Under the pieces are notes generated by a model. The model searched no databases. It was not told the DNA's origin and was given only the letters and a program-made list of their open reading frames with translations. The translations under genes and the position numbers were made by a program. DNA of 64,000 nucleotides from JAJEFO01 sp022819605 (GTDB taxonomy: Bacteria > Pseudomonadota > Alphaproteobacteria > Rhodobacterales > Rhodobacteraceae): positions 496,001-560,000 of the forward strand of contig OZ244901.1 in NCBI GenBank assembly GCA_965221545.1, read 5' to 3'. Each line of letters opens with the position of its first letter. The first letter of the stretch is position 1. Shown here piece by piece: positions 17,833 to 27,278 of the stretch.

Positions 17833-19134
17833 ATGGATGCACGCACGATTATCGAAAGGCTCCGGGACGGAAGCCAGCCGAGCAGGGATGAGTTGAACTG
17901 GTTTGCCGCTGGCCTTGCCAGCGGAGCCGTGACCGATGCCCAGGCCGGTGCATTCGCCATGGCCGTTTGCCTGCAAGGCCTTTCTGAAGAGGCGCGGGTC
18001 GCCTTCACTCTCGCGATGCGCGACAGTGGCGACGTGCTGGCATGGGATGTCGGCAGACCGGTCGTCGACAAGCATTCGACGGGAGGCATAGGCGATTGCG
18101 TGTCGCTGCTTTTGGCACCGTCCTTGGCTTCGGTCGGCGTTGCGAACCCGATGATATCCGGCCGGGGGCTCGGGCATACGGGCGGCACCTTGGACAAGCT
18201 TGAGGCGATCCCGGGGGTTTCGACGGAGATCGACGAGGCCGGGTTTCGGAGGATTGTCGAGGAGACCGGCACCGCCATCGTGGCCGCCTCCACCCGGATC
18301 GCGCCCGCCGACAGGCGCCTGTACGCCGTGCGTGACATCACCGGAACGATCCAGAGCATCGATCTCATCGTGGCCTCGATTCTCTCGAAAAAGCTTGCGG
18401 CGGGGCTGGGCGCGTTGGTCCTCGACGTAAAATGCGGATCCGGCGCGTTCATGACCGGAGTGGAGGAGGCGAGGGCACTTGCGAAATCGCTGGTCGAAAC
18501 AGCCAACGGTGCGGGATGTCCAACGGCAGCACTGATGACGGACATGAATCAGCCATTGGCGCCCGCCGCCGGGAATGCCCTTGAAATTGCCGAAGTGATG
18601 CGCGCCCTGACTGGAACTGGAAGCGCACGGTGGGTCGAACTCTCTCTGGTGCTCGGTTCCGAGCTTCTCGTGCTGGCTGGCGTCGAGGAGACTTCTGACG
18701 CGGCAATGGCCAGCTTGCGCGAGGCAATCCGCTCGGGTGAAGCGGCTGCCAGGTTCGATGCCATGGTGGCCGCACTTGGAGGTCCGGCGGAGTTCAGCGC
18801 AGGATGGCGGACGTGCTTGCCGGTCGCCAATGTCGTTCGCGAAGTGACTGCGCCGGTTGCCGGCCGGGTTGCGGCGCTTGACGGCCACGCGATCGGCATG
18901 GCGGTCGTGCGCCTCGGCGGCGGGCGCATGCGCGACGGTGACCGCATTGATCCGTCGGTGGGATTCTCGGACATCCTGCCGCTAGGAGCCGACGCGGCGA
19001 AAGGCGACGTGCTTGCCAGGCTGCATGCTGCGGACGACGCGGCTGCAGATGCTGCCGAGAGGGCGTTTCTCTCTGCTGTGAGCATTGGCGAGGCGGTTGA
19101 GGCAGGCCCGCTGGTCATCGGGCGCGTTGGCTGA
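17833..19134 (+). CDS. deoA: thymidine phosphorylase
   Basis: 433 residues, full length. Shows the nucleoside phosphorylase family motifs DKHSTGGIGD (phosphate binding), SGRGLGHTGGTLDKLE (the family signature) and DVKCGSGAFM. It splits thymidine or deoxyuridine with phosphate to base and deoxyribose-1-phosphate, which DeoB (next gene) isomerises. The ATG directly follows the cdd stop with no spacer, and its own stop shares a base with the deoB ATG, so expression is tightly coupled. Confidence 0.97.
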   Translation: MDARTIIERLRDGSQPSRDELNWFAAGLASGAVTDAQAGAFAMAVCLQGLSEEARVAFTLAMRDSGDVLAWDVGRPVVDKHSTGGIGDCVSLLLAPSLASVGVANPMISGRGLGHTGGTLDKLEAIPGVSTEIDEAGFRRIVEETGTAIVAASTRIAPADRRLYAVRDITGTIQSIDLIVASILSKKLAAGLGALVLDVKCGSGAFMTGVEEARALAKSLVETANGAGCPTAALMTDMNQPLAPAAGNALEIAEVMRALTGTGSARWVELSLVLGSELLVLAGVEETSDAAMASLREAIRSGEAAARFDAMVAALGGPAEFSAGWRTCLPVANVVREVTAPVAGRVAALDGHAIGMAVVRLGGGRMRDGDRIDPSVGFSDILPLGADAAKGDVLARLHAADDAAADAAERAFLSAVSIGEAVEAGPLVIGRVG

Positions 19135-20342
19135 TGTCGCGCGCTTTCCTGGTAGTGATGGACGGTGTTGGAGCCGGAGGCGCACCGGATGCCGATGGCT
19201 ATTTCAACGGGGCGGTTCCGGATGCCGGCGCCAACACGCTAGGCCATATAGCGGAGGCCTGCGCCGCCGGACTTGCCGAGGAAGGGCGCACAGGTGTGCT
19301 CAACATGCCGAATCTCGGGACTCTCGGGCTCGGCGAGGCGGTCAGGCTGGCCTCTGGTGCAGACATGCCCGGGTTCGCTACCGAGCCGGTCGGCCTTTGG
19401 GGAGCCGCGACCGAAGTCTCAAGGGGCAAGGACACGCCGTCGGGCCACTGGGAGCTTGCGGGAGTGCCGGTGCCTTGGGATTGGCATTGCTTTCCGAACG
19501 AAACTCCCGCCTTTCCGGCCGAGATCATGGCGGAGGCGGCCCGGCTTGCCGGCACTGAGGGCACGCTGGGAAACTGCCACTCCTCCGGCACCGAGATCAT
19601 CGAGCGCCTGGGCGATGAGCACCTGCGGACAGGATGGCCGATTTGCTACACGTCCGTCGACAGCGTCTTCCAGATTGCCGCGCATGAGGAGCGCTTTGGC
19701 CTCGATCGCCTGTTGAATCTCTGCGAGGCATTGGCGACGCTGCTGCACGAGTTGCGAGTGGGTCGCGTGATCGCTCGCCCCTTTGTTGGTTTCGGCAGTG
19801 CGTTCGAAAGAACCCGGAACCGGCGCGACTTCGCGATTCCGCCGCCTGCGCCGACGCTCTGCGATTGGGTCGCCAAGGCAGGTGGCAGGGTCCACGCCGT
19901 CGGCAAGATCGGAGACATCTTCTCCATGCAGGGAATTCATGACGTTGCCCTGGGTACTGATGCCGAACTGATGGAGCATCTCGTCCGCCTGGCCGGCGAT
20001 GCCGAGGACGGAAGCCTGACCTTTGCAAATTTCGTCGAGTTCGACTCGGTCTTTGGCCATCGTCGCGATGTCCCGGGCTACGCTCGAGCGCTGGAGTGGT
20101 TCGACGCCCAGTTGCCGCGTGTGCTGGACAGGCTTGGGAAGGGCGACTTGATCCTGTTTGCTGCAGATCATGGCAACGACCCGACCTGGCGCGGAACCGA
20201 TCACACGAGGGAGCGTGTCCCGGTCATAGGTCTTGGCGCTGGATCGCGTGCGATCGGGCATGTGGGATTTGCCGATCTGGCCGTCTCGATCGCTGCGCAT
20301 CTTGGCGTGCCGGCGAGTGGACCGGGCCGCAGTTTTCTTTGA
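19134..20342 (+). CDS. deoB: phosphopentomutase
   Basis: 402 residues. Alkaline-phosphatase-superfamily metalloenzyme: VVMDGVGAGGAPDA at the N-terminus supplies metal ligands, KDTPSGHWE is the substrate loop around the phosphorylated Thr, and FAADHGNDPTWRGTDHTRE holds the C-terminal metal site. It interconverts (deoxy)ribose 1- and 5-phosphates from DeoA. A TGATG start/stop overlap links it to deoA. Confidence 0.97.
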   Translation: MSRAFLVVMDGVGAGGAPDADGYFNGAVPDAGANTLGHIAEACAAGLAEEGRTGVLNMPNLGTLGLGEAVRLASGADMPGFATEPVGLWGAATEVSRGKDTPSGHWELAGVPVPWDWHCFPNETPAFPAEIMAEAARLAGTEGTLGNCHSSGTEIIERLGDEHLRTGWPICYTSVDSVFQIAAHEERFGLDRLLNLCEALATLLHELRVGRVIARPFVGFGSAFERTRNRRDFAIPPPAPTLCDWVAKAGGRVHAVGKIGDIFSMQGIHDVALGTDAELMEHLVRLAGDAEDGSLTFANFVEFDSVFGHRRDVPGYARALEWFDAQLPRVLDRLGKGDLILFAADHGNDPTWRGTDHTRERVPVIGLGAGSRAIGHVGFADLAVSIAAHLGVPASGPGRSFL

Positions 20343-20360
20343 ACAGGCAAGGGGATCGCC

Positions 20361-20993
20361 ATGCAAAAGCACCTGACCGTAGTCGAGCATCCACTCGTCC
20401 AGCACAAGCTGACGCTCATGAGAGATGCCGAAACACCGACTGGGCTGTTTCGCCAGCTCCTTCGCGAAATCAGCACGCTTCTGGCCTATGAGGTCACACG
20501 GGATCTTCCAGTGACGACTCGACAGGTCCAGACTCCGCTGAAATCCATGGATGCACCCGTGCTTGATGGCCGAAAGCTTGCCTTGGTATCGATCCTGCGC
20601 GCGGGCAATGGCCTGCTGGACGGCATGCTTGACCTGATGCCGTCGGCACGAGTCGGGTTCGTGGGGCTCTATCGGGATGAGGAGACGCTGGAACCGGTTC
20701 AGTATTACTGCAAGCTGCCTGACGGGCTCTCGGAGCGGCGTGTCATAGTGGTGGATCCCATGCTTGCAACGGGGAACAGTTCGGCTGCAGCAATCGCGCT
20801 CGTCAAGGATGCCGGAGCGATCGATATCCGGTTCCTTTGCCTGTTGGCCGCGCCCGAAGGCGTGCAGCGCATGGAGAGTGCGCATCCGGATGTGCCTGTC
20901 GTAACGGCGTCAGTGGACGAGCGGCTGAACGAAAACGGATACATCGTTCCGGGACTCGGCGACGCCGGAGATCGCATGTACGGTACACGGTAG
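20361..20993 (+). CDS. upp: uracil phosphoribosyltransferase
   Basis: 210 residues. The N-terminal HPLVQHKLTLMRD motif and the PRPP-binding loop VVDPMLATGNSSAAAI are intact, as is the uracil-binding C-terminal GLGDAGDRMYGT. It turns uracil released by the preceding phosphorylase step into UMP. AAGGGG stands 7 bases before the ATG. Last gene of the pyrimidine salvage operon, 18 bp after deoB. Confidence 0.98.
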   Translation: MQKHLTVVEHPLVQHKLTLMRDAETPTGLFRQLLREISTLLAYEVTRDLPVTTRQVQTPLKSMDAPVLDGRKLALVSILRAGNGLLDGMLDLMPSARVGFVGLYRDEETLEPVQYYCKLPDGLSERRVIVVDPMLATGNSSAAAIALVKDAGAIDIRFLCLLAAPEGVQRMESAHPDVPVVTASVDERLNENGYIVPGLGDAGDRMYGTR

Positions 20994-21094
20994 CTGCGCG
21001 CGCGTTTCGCGCTTCCACATGGATGCATCGCCTGTTTTGCCCGCCAGCGGGGATGTCGCTTGGCGCGGCCCGGTCTGCATCCTGACCGGCGGGC

Positions 21095-22102
21095 TCAATC
21101 CTCGCAAATGCCCTTTAGCGCTATCCAGTCCCCGTCTTTCAGGATGGGGAGCGTTGCCGGGGCAATAGCCGCTGCGATCGTAGCCGTGGACAGGCCAGAA
21201 ACGTCTCCTGGTTTGGTGTTGGCCCTGATTGTCATGCCGGCGGCGGCGATGCGGGCCGTCAGGACGTCTGCCGGCACGGGTGACGGGACGGACGTGACGA
21301 CATTTTCCGCCATCCGCGCCACGGCTTCATCCGGCACGTATCCTTGGGTGAGCAGGGCAAGCACGGCCGTGATCCCCGCCATGTCCAGGAGTCGGCCGAC
21401 GGGATCTGCGAGGTTGCGACGAATGTCCTCGGCCAGGACATGCACCGCCAGGTTCTCCGGTGTTTCCATCCCCTTGAGCATCTTGTGCCCGACCAGGATC
21501 GTTCCGCCCGGCAGGTGTGCGGTTTCGGGCAGCGTGGAAGGCAAGATCACGAGTCGCAAGGCTTCGGTGCCGAACAGTCGGCTTCGAAGATGTTCAAGGG
21601 CGCGAATTCCGGATGGCGCGTCACACGGTGGTCCTGTCATCCGGTCCATTTCCTCAAGCAGAGACATGCCGATGGACACACGCGCGACGTCAGGCAGCAG
21701 CGATGCGGTGTGACGCGCGATCGCGCCCGGCAGCCAGAGCATCGCACCGCCCAGAACGGCAATCATCAGCGCCAAGACGAAGAGTCGACGCACCTTTCCC
21801 AGACGTCCCTGGCGACGGCGAACGGACTTGAGCACCATTTCGATGGCCTCGACGAATGCGTCCTCGGCGAGTTCAAGGGTCTCGCTGCTGTCACCTTCGG
21901 GGCAGTAGAGGGCAGGCATCTCGCCTGGATTGATGCGTTCCATCGCTGGCAGCGACCAGTGCGCCAGTGCGGCTTCATTAAGGGTCGAAATCGTGATGGT
22001 CGTCTTGCCGATGGACACGATGACGTCTCGGCGCTGTTCGTCTGGACTGCGGTGCCAGATGCCTTCCGCCTCAAGCCGCTGGTACTTCGCCAAAACGGTC
22101 AC
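21095..22102 (-). CDS. conserved membrane-anchored protein of unknown function
   Basis: About 335 residues. A basic N-terminal half (TVLAKYQRLEAEGIWHRSP, then an HWSLPAMERINPGEMPALY block) precedes one membrane span (residues ~107-126). A larger C-terminal domain contains LRLVILPSTLP ... GGTILVGHKMLKG. That layout recalls membrane-bound M48-like peptidases, but the HExxH zinc site is absent (HVLAEDIRR at that place), so no enzymatic role is claimed. The GTG at 22102 is preferred because the protein then begins MTVLAKYQ with AGGAAGG upstream; a GTG at 22132 is possible. Convergent with upp. Confidence 0.75.
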   Translation of the reverse strand: MTVLAKYQRLEAEGIWHRSPDEQRRDVIVSIGKTTITISTLNEAALAHWSLPAMERINPGEMPALYCPEGDSSETLELAEDAFVEAIEMVLKSVRRRQGRLGKVRRLFVLALMIAVLGGAMLWLPGAIARHTASLLPDVARVSIGMSLLEEMDRMTGPPCDAPSGIRALEHLRSRLFGTEALRLVILPSTLPETAHLPGGTILVGHKMLKGMETPENLAVHVLAEDIRRNLADPVGRLLDMAGITAVLALLTQGYVPDEAVARMAENVVTSVPSPVPADVLTARIAAAGMTIRANTKPGDVSGLSTATIAAAIAPATLPILKDGDWIALKGICED

Positions 22103-22219
22103 GTTCCCGCCGCCCTTCCTGCCCGCTTCCACGCACCATAACGATGCAACGCGCGCGTCTCAATCTCGTCCATGCTTGCCTTGAAGGACGTGAGGGCTTA
22201 GCACGGGCGGGCATCGAAT

Positions 22220-23080
22220 GTGAGCCAGGCCATGCATGACGACCCCAGAACCCTTGTCTCGACGGGCTGGCTGGCCCGGCATCTTGATGATCCAGACATC
22301 AGGATTCTTGATGCTTCATGGTATCTGCCCGACATGAAGCGCGATGCTCGTGCCGAATACGATCTGGGTCATGTCCCGGGCGCGCGCTTCTTTGACATCG
22401 ATGAAATCAGCGATCACCGGTCCGGGCTGCCGCACATGGCCCCGCCACCGGAGAAGTTCATCAGCAGGATGCGCGCGATGGGCGTAGGGGACGGGCACCA
22501 GGTTGTTGTCTATGACGGCGCAGGGCTCTTTTCCGCGGCACGCGTGTGGTGGCTGTTTCGCCTCATGGGCAAGTCGGACATCGCTGTCCTGGACGGCGGA
22601 TTTCCCAAGTGGACAGCGGAGGGCCGGCAAGTCGACGATGCGCCACCGATCATGCGCGACAGGCATATCACGATCAGCCGCCAGAACCAGCTCGTGAGGG
22701 ACGTCACCCAAGTCGCGGCGGCATCCAAGCTGGAAGACCACGAGATACTTGATGCCCGCTCGACCGGGCGCTTCCGAGGCGAAGAGCCAGAGCCGCGCGA
22801 GGGCCTGCGTTCCGGGCACATTCCCGGCTCGACCTGCGTTCATTACCGGGCGCTGCTCAACGATGACGGCACGATGAAGTCCGTTTCGGAATTGAAGGCC
22901 GTGTTCGAAAACGCAGGAGCTGACTTGTCGAGGCCTGTCATCACCACGTGCGGATCCGGCGTGACGGCCGCGATCCTGAATCTCGGACTTGAACGGCTCG
23001 GACATCGGCAACACGCTCTCTATGACGGCTCCTGGGCCGAATGGGGCATGTATGGCGACCTGAAAGTGGCCACGGGATGA
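22220..23080 (+). CDS. sseA: 3-mercaptopyruvate sulfurtransferase
   Basis: 286 residues with two rhodanese domains. The catalytic loop in the second is CGSGVTA, the form typical of mercaptopyruvate rather than thiosulfate sulfurtransferases. WYLPDMKRDARAEY and GHIPGSTCVHY are family blocks. It transfers sulfur from 3-mercaptopyruvate to a thiol acceptor or cyanide. The start may be the GTG at 22220 or the ATG at 22232; neither has a strong ribosome site. First of three tightly spaced genes, with the next start overlapping its stop by ATGA. Confidence 0.93.
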   Translation: MSQAMHDDPRTLVSTGWLARHLDDPDIRILDASWYLPDMKRDARAEYDLGHVPGARFFDIDEISDHRSGLPHMAPPPEKFISRMRAMGVGDGHQVVVYDGAGLFSAARVWWLFRLMGKSDIAVLDGGFPKWTAEGRQVDDAPPIMRDRHITISRQNQLVRDVTQVAAASKLEDHEILDARSTGRFRGEEPEPREGLRSGHIPGSTCVHYRALLNDDGTMKSVSELKAVFENAGADLSRPVITTCGSGVTAAILNLGLERLGHRQHALYDGSWAEWGMYGDLKVATG

Positions 23081-23646
23081 GTGTCCAGAAGGCCGGTACC
23101 AAGATCTCCTACACGATTACCCATCTCGAGATGGAGTCTCGGCCGGACTATGGCTGGCCGCGACTGCCGCCGACGTCGTCATCGGCTGCCTTGCTGAAAT
23201 CGGAGAACCCACCAGTCTGGTGGTTTCTGACTCTCTATGATGCGGTCGGACGGAACTATGCATGGGAGGACATTCACGCCTGGGAACACCAACGGATCGA
23301 TGAATGGCTTTCTGCCGACCGGATGTCCCTCTACACCCTGTTCGCGCACGGCTGGCCTCAGGGGTTCTTCATGCTCGAGGACAAGGGCAAGGGCGTCTGC
23401 GACCTTGCCTATTTCGGGATCGTTCCGGAATCCGTGGGAAAAGGTCTGGGGAGCTGGCTTCTCAGGACGGCCGTCCTTACGGCCTGGGATCGCAAGGGAG
23501 TCACGAAGCACACGGTGCAAACCTGCACGCTCGACCATCCCCGCGCACTTGCACTATACCAGAAACACGGATTCACGCCGGTACGCAGGGAGAGACGCAC
23601 CCGTCGCCTGACCCGCGACCGGGACCTCTCGCGGATTCCTAGCTGA
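23077..23646 (+). CDS. GNAT family N-acetyltransferase
   Basis: 189 residues. The GNAT acetyl-CoA region is recognisable in CDLAYFGIVPESVGKGLGSWLL (V-x-x-x-x-G-x-G type loop) followed by HPRALALYQKHGFTPVRRE, the usual end of the fold. Substrate not predictable. The start at 23077 overlaps the sseA stop by ATGA. Nine bases separate it from the aminotransferase gene, so the three genes likely form one transcript. Confidence 0.9.
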   Translation: MSVQKAGTKISYTITHLEMESRPDYGWPRLPPTSSSAALLKSENPPVWWFLTLYDAVGRNYAWEDIHAWEHQRIDEWLSADRMSLYTLFAHGWPQGFFMLEDKGKGVCDLAYFGIVPESVGKGLGSWLLRTAVLTAWDRKGVTKHTVQTCTLDHPRALALYQKHGFTPVRRERRTRRLTRDRDLSRIPS

Positions 23647-23655
23647 GGACATGCC

Positions 23656-24840
23656 ATGCTGACCGATCTGACCCCGCAGCCACCCGACAAGATTCTCAGA
23701 CTCATGGCGATGTTCCGCGACGACCCGCGGACCGACAAGATCGACCTGGGCGTCGGCGTTTACAAGAATGCGGAAGGCGTGACTCCGGTCATGCGGGCGG
23801 TGAAGGCGGCGGAGCGGCGTCTGGCGGAGGCGCAGAAGACGAAGGCGTACACCAATCTCAGCGGCGATCCTGTCTATTGCCGCGCCATGCGCGACCTTCT
23901 CCTGAAAGACAGCGTTGGCGAGGAACGTGTTGCCATTGCTGCGACACCCGGCGGCACGGGCGCGATCCGGCAAGGTCTTGAACTGATGCGGTATGCAGAT
24001 CTTGCCGCGACGGCATGGTTCTCCTCTCCGACCTGGCCGAACCACCTTACGATCGCAAGATACCTGGGCGTTCCGATGCGCGAGTATCGCTATTTCGACA
24101 ACGCCACGCGCGATGTCGAGTTTGACGGGATGATCGAGGATCTGAAGGGTGCCAGGAGTGGCGACCTCGTGGTGCTGCACGGTTGCTGTCACAATCCGAC
24201 CGGTGCGAACCTGACAGCCGATCAATGGGAGACCTTGGCGGAACTTCTGGCCAAGACAGGGGCCATTCCGTTCATCGACATCGCGTATCAGGGTTTCGGC
24301 GACGGGCTGGACGAGGACGCGTTCGGCACACGCCTGCTGGCATCGCGAATGCCCGAGATGCTGATCGCGGCGAGTTGCTCAAAGAATTTCGGAGTGTACC
24401 GGGAGCGAACGGGCGTCCTGATCGCGATCGCTCCCGATGCGGGTTCGAAGCCGCGGGTTCAGGATACTTTGGCGTTCCTGAACCGGCAAAACTTCTCCTT
24501 TCCGCCGGATCACGGAGCGCGCGTGGTCCAGATGATCCTCGACGATCCTGACCTGCGAGCCGACTGGCAGGCGGAACTTGAGGATGTGCGCAGCGGCATG
24601 CTGGGGCTTCGCGAACAGCTGGCCAGTGAACTTCGCATGCGGTCGAACTCGGAGCGCTTCGATTTCATCACGCGGCACCGGGGCATGTTCTCGCGCATTG
24701 GCGCAACTCCGGAGCAGGTTCTGGAGCTCCGAGAAAGGCATGGAGTCTACATGGTGGGCGACAGCCGGATAAACGTGGCGGGGTTGAATTCCGACACGGT
24801 GCCGGTGCTGGCTCAGGCCATCATTGACGTCGGAATCTAG
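23656..24840 (+). CDS. tyrB: aromatic amino acid / aspartate aminotransferase
   Basis: 394 residues, class I fold type I aminotransferase. The PLP lysine lies in SCSKNFGVYRERTG, the signature of the AspC/TyrB subgroup. HGCCHNPTGANLT and DIAYQGFGDGLDEDAF are also typical. It moves amino groups between aspartate or aromatic amino acids and 2-oxoglutarate. The AspC/TyrB split cannot be made by eye. GAGG stands 9 bases before the ATG. If aromatic, its arylpyruvate product would be the substrate of iorAB at 56-60 kb, though the genes are far apart. Confidence 0.93.
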   Translation: MLTDLTPQPPDKILRLMAMFRDDPRTDKIDLGVGVYKNAEGVTPVMRAVKAAERRLAEAQKTKAYTNLSGDPVYCRAMRDLLLKDSVGEERVAIAATPGGTGAIRQGLELMRYADLAATAWFSSPTWPNHLTIARYLGVPMREYRYFDNATRDVEFDGMIEDLKGARSGDLVVLHGCCHNPTGANLTADQWETLAELLAKTGAIPFIDIAYQGFGDGLDEDAFGTRLLASRMPEMLIAASCSKNFGVYRERTGVLIAIAPDAGSKPRVQDTLAFLNRQNFSFPPDHGARVVQMILDDPDLRADWQAELEDVRSGMLGLREQLASELRMRSNSERFDFITRHRGMFSRIGATPEQVLELRERHGVYMVGDSRINVAGLNSDTVPVLAQAIIDVGI

Positions 24841-25042
24841 GTCGATTTTGTCATTGGTTCCCAAACTTGATGGAACCGCAGAGTCGCAGAAGTCGCGGTC
24901 CGCTCACGGTGTCCCCGCCAGCAGTTGTCGGACCGAAGATCGCAGCTTGGCGATGGGTGCATGCGTCCGTGTCAAAGAAAGGCGGGTCGGCATCCCCTTG
25001 GTTGCAGTTTCGGGCGAACAGTAACCAGGTCGCCATTGGGCC

Positions 25043-26062
25043 TTAGTGTGCGCCGTCAACTACATTGATGCCGCGAACGGCGAGGCGCTTGGCCATGACC
25101 CCAGGATTCCCTGCATCTGCAGCGGCTGCAGTGCCGACACGGATCCGGTCGGCGATGCCCACCCAAATCACCGAAAAGCGGAAGAGCGCGAAGGCTCTAT
25201 GGAACGTCGTCAGCGGCGCCATGTCGGGGTTGCCGGCCATGTAGCGGCTGATGAATTCCGATTCTGTCGGCAGGCCCAGAGCCGACAGGTCCAGGCCAAG
25301 CAGGCCACCGTATTCCTCGGGCGACGTGTGCCATGCCATGCAGCAGAACCCGAGATCGGCCAGTGGATGGCCCAGGGTCGAGAGCTCCCAGTCAAGGATT
25401 GCCGCGACGCGTGGCTCGGTCGGGTGGAAGATCACGTTGCCCATGCGATAGTCGCCATGCGCAAGGCTGATCCGGGCGTCGTCCACTGGCTGGTTCGCGG
25501 TCAGCCAGTCGGCAAGCCGGTCAAGTTCGGGAATCGGTTCGCTCTGACTTTCGTGCCATTGTCGTGACCAACGCGCGATCTGGCGCTCGAAGTAATTTCC
25601 TGGCTTTCCGTAATCTGCGAGTCCGATCTTTTCTGGGCGAACCGCATGCATCGCCGCCATTGCGTCTGCCAGCCCCATCCAAATCGCGTGGCGCTCGGCG
25701 TGGTCTGCGTCGGCAAGTGCGCCGTCGGGGAAGACGCGGCCATCGACGCGTTCCATGAGATAGAATGGCGTGCCGAGAAGCTCCGGGCTGTCATGGTAGA
25801 GTATGGGGCGAGGCACGGGAATGCCGGCCGGGTGCAGCGCTGACATGACCTGGAACTCGCGGTCGACGGCGTGGGCACCACGCAGGATCGGGCCATCGGG
25901 CTGTTTGCGCAAGACCATGCGGTGCGGCCCGTAGGTCACGAAATAGGTCGGGTTGGACTGGCCGCCGACGATCCTCTGAAGCTCCAGTCGACCCGCCCCG
26001 CCCAATTGCTTTGCGAGAAATCCTTCGAGCCGGGCCGGTTCGAAATCAGCCTTGGCGGTCAC
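25043..26062 (-). CDS. APH-like phosphotransferase linked to acyl-CoA dehydrogenase
   Basis: 339 residues with an aminoglycoside-phosphotransferase/choline-kinase fold: the catalytic loop is SLAHGDYRMGNVIF (HGDxxxxN) and the metal motif AILDWELSTLGHPLADLGF. The N-terminal ATP site reads GGQSNPTYFVT ... MVLRKQP. This subgroup, found beside acyl-CoA dehydrogenases and fused to them in ACAD10/ACAD11, is not an antibiotic-resistance enzyme. LvaA of the levulinate pathway, a hydroxyacyl-CoA kinase, belongs to the same broad family. The start overlaps the dehydrogenase stop by ATGA. Convergent with tyrB. Confidence 0.9.
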   Translation of the reverse strand: MTAKADFEPARLEGFLAKQLGGAGRLELQRIVGGQSNPTYFVTYGPHRMVLRKQPDGPILRGAHAVDREFQVMSALHPAGIPVPRPILYHDSPELLGTPFYLMERVDGRVFPDGALADADHAERHAIWMGLADAMAAMHAVRPEKIGLADYGKPGNYFERQIARWSRQWHESQSEPIPELDRLADWLTANQPVDDARISLAHGDYRMGNVIFHPTEPRVAAILDWELSTLGHPLADLGFCCMAWHTSPEEYGGLLGLDLSALGLPTESEFISRYMAGNPDMAPLTTFHRAFALFRFSVIWVGIADRIRVGTAAAADAGNPGVMAKRLAVRGINVVDGAH

Positions 26063-27267
26063 TCACTTACGCTCCACTTCCAAAACCCGCGCCCTTCCTT
26101 TTGGACACTGCGGTGCAGCACCATCTTGTGCACCTCGTCGGCCCCGTCGACCAGCCGTGCCTGGCGGGCATAGCGATAGATCCATTCAAGCACCGTATCC
26201 TTGGAATAGCCGCGGGCGCCGTTGATCTGGATCGCCGTGTCGGCGGCCTGGTGCAGCAGGTTCGCAACATGGACCTTGGCCATCGACACCTCTTTCCGGG
26301 CGAAGCTTCCTTGGTCCAGCTCCCACGCCGCTTTCATCACCAGCAGTCGCCCGACCTCGATCTGCATGGCCAGATCGCCCAGCATCATCTGGATGCTCTC
26401 CCGATTCGAGAGGCGCTCACCAAAGGCGAATCGTTCGTGGGCGTAGGTGTTGGCGATCTCGACGCAACGCTTCGAGAGGCCCAGCCAACGCATGCAATGG
26501 GTCAGCCGCGCCGGACCAAGACGGATCTGGGTCAATTTCAACCCGTCGCCCTCCTCCATCAGCAGGTTCTCGGCTGGAATCTCCATGTCCTCGTAGATGA
26601 TCTCGCAATGGCCGCCATGTTCCTCAGGGCCCATGATCGGGATGCGGCGGTCGATGCGGAAACCGGGCGTGTCCTTGTGGTGCAGGAAGGCCGAGAGGCC
26701 CTTGCGCGGGTCGTCCGAGGTGCGCGCGATGAGGATGAAGTGATCGGACTCTTCGGTACCGGTGATGAACCACTTGCGGCCACGAATGACGTAGCTGTTG
26801 TTGTTCCTAATTGCGGTTGTGATCATCATGCCGCCCGGGTCGGAGCCAGAGCCGGGATGCGGCTCCGTCATCGCGAATGCGGAACGGACTTTTCCTTGCA
26901 CAATCGGCTGCAACCAGCGTTCTTTCTGTGAATCGGTGGCGACCTTTTCCAGCACCATCATGTTGCCGTCGTCGGGGGCCGCCGAGTTGAACACGCATGG
27001 TCCGAAAATTGAGCGGTTCATCTCTTCATAGCAGACTGCCATGCCAACCTTGCCAAGGCCCTGACCTCCGGTTTCCTCTTTCAACTGGAGGCACCACAGC
27101 CCCTCGGCCTTCGCCTTCTTGCGGAGTCGTTCCAGCACATCAAGACGGATGTTCTCGTGCGCATCGTAGTTCGCGCGATCGTCTTCCAGCGGCAAGATCT
27201 CGTCTTCGACGAAGCGCGCGATTCGGGCGCGGAAATCTTCGATGCGAGCGGCAATTGTGAAGTCCAT
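26059..27267 (-). CDS. acyl-CoA dehydrogenase family protein
   Basis: 402 residues. FAD-binding acyl-CoA dehydrogenase fold: CYEEMNRS, AMTEPHPGSGSDP, NSYVIRGRKWFITGTE, LGDLAMQIEVGRLLVMKAAW, and the C-terminal GARGYSKDTVLEWIYRYAR. The C-terminal motif and the neighbouring kinase gene place it nearer ACAD10/11-type enzymes than the short-chain beta-oxidation ones. The start at 27267 is chosen because the protein begins at the family N-terminus (MDFTIAARIEDFRARI) and AAAGAA precedes it; the longer open frame reads into the SDR gene out of frame. 11 bp after the SDR stop. Confidence 0.94.
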   Translation of the reverse strand: MDFTIAARIEDFRARIARFVEDEILPLEDDRANYDAHENIRLDVLERLRKKAKAEGLWCLQLKEETGGQGLGKVGMAVCYEEMNRSIFGPCVFNSAAPDDGNMMVLEKVATDSQKERWLQPIVQGKVRSAFAMTEPHPGSGSDPGGMMITTAIRNNNSYVIRGRKWFITGTEESDHFILIARTSDDPRKGLSAFLHHKDTPGFRIDRRIPIMGPEEHGGHCEIIYEDMEIPAENLLMEEGDGLKLTQIRLGPARLTHCMRWLGLSKRCVEIANTYAHERFAFGERLSNRESIQMMLGDLAMQIEVGRLLVMKAAWELDQGSFARKEVSMAKVHVANLLHQAADTAIQINGARGYSKDTVLEWIYRYARQARLVDGADEVHKMVLHRSVQKEGRGFWKWSVSE

Positions 27268-27278
27268 GGTTCTTTCCT

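Noticed and set aside
17347..18888. 513-codon minus-strand open frame
   Set aside because: It is the antisense of cdd and deoA, which have clear family motifs and ribosome sites; the translation matches nothing.
19419..20885. 488-codon minus-strand open frame
   Set aside because: Antisense of deoB and upp.
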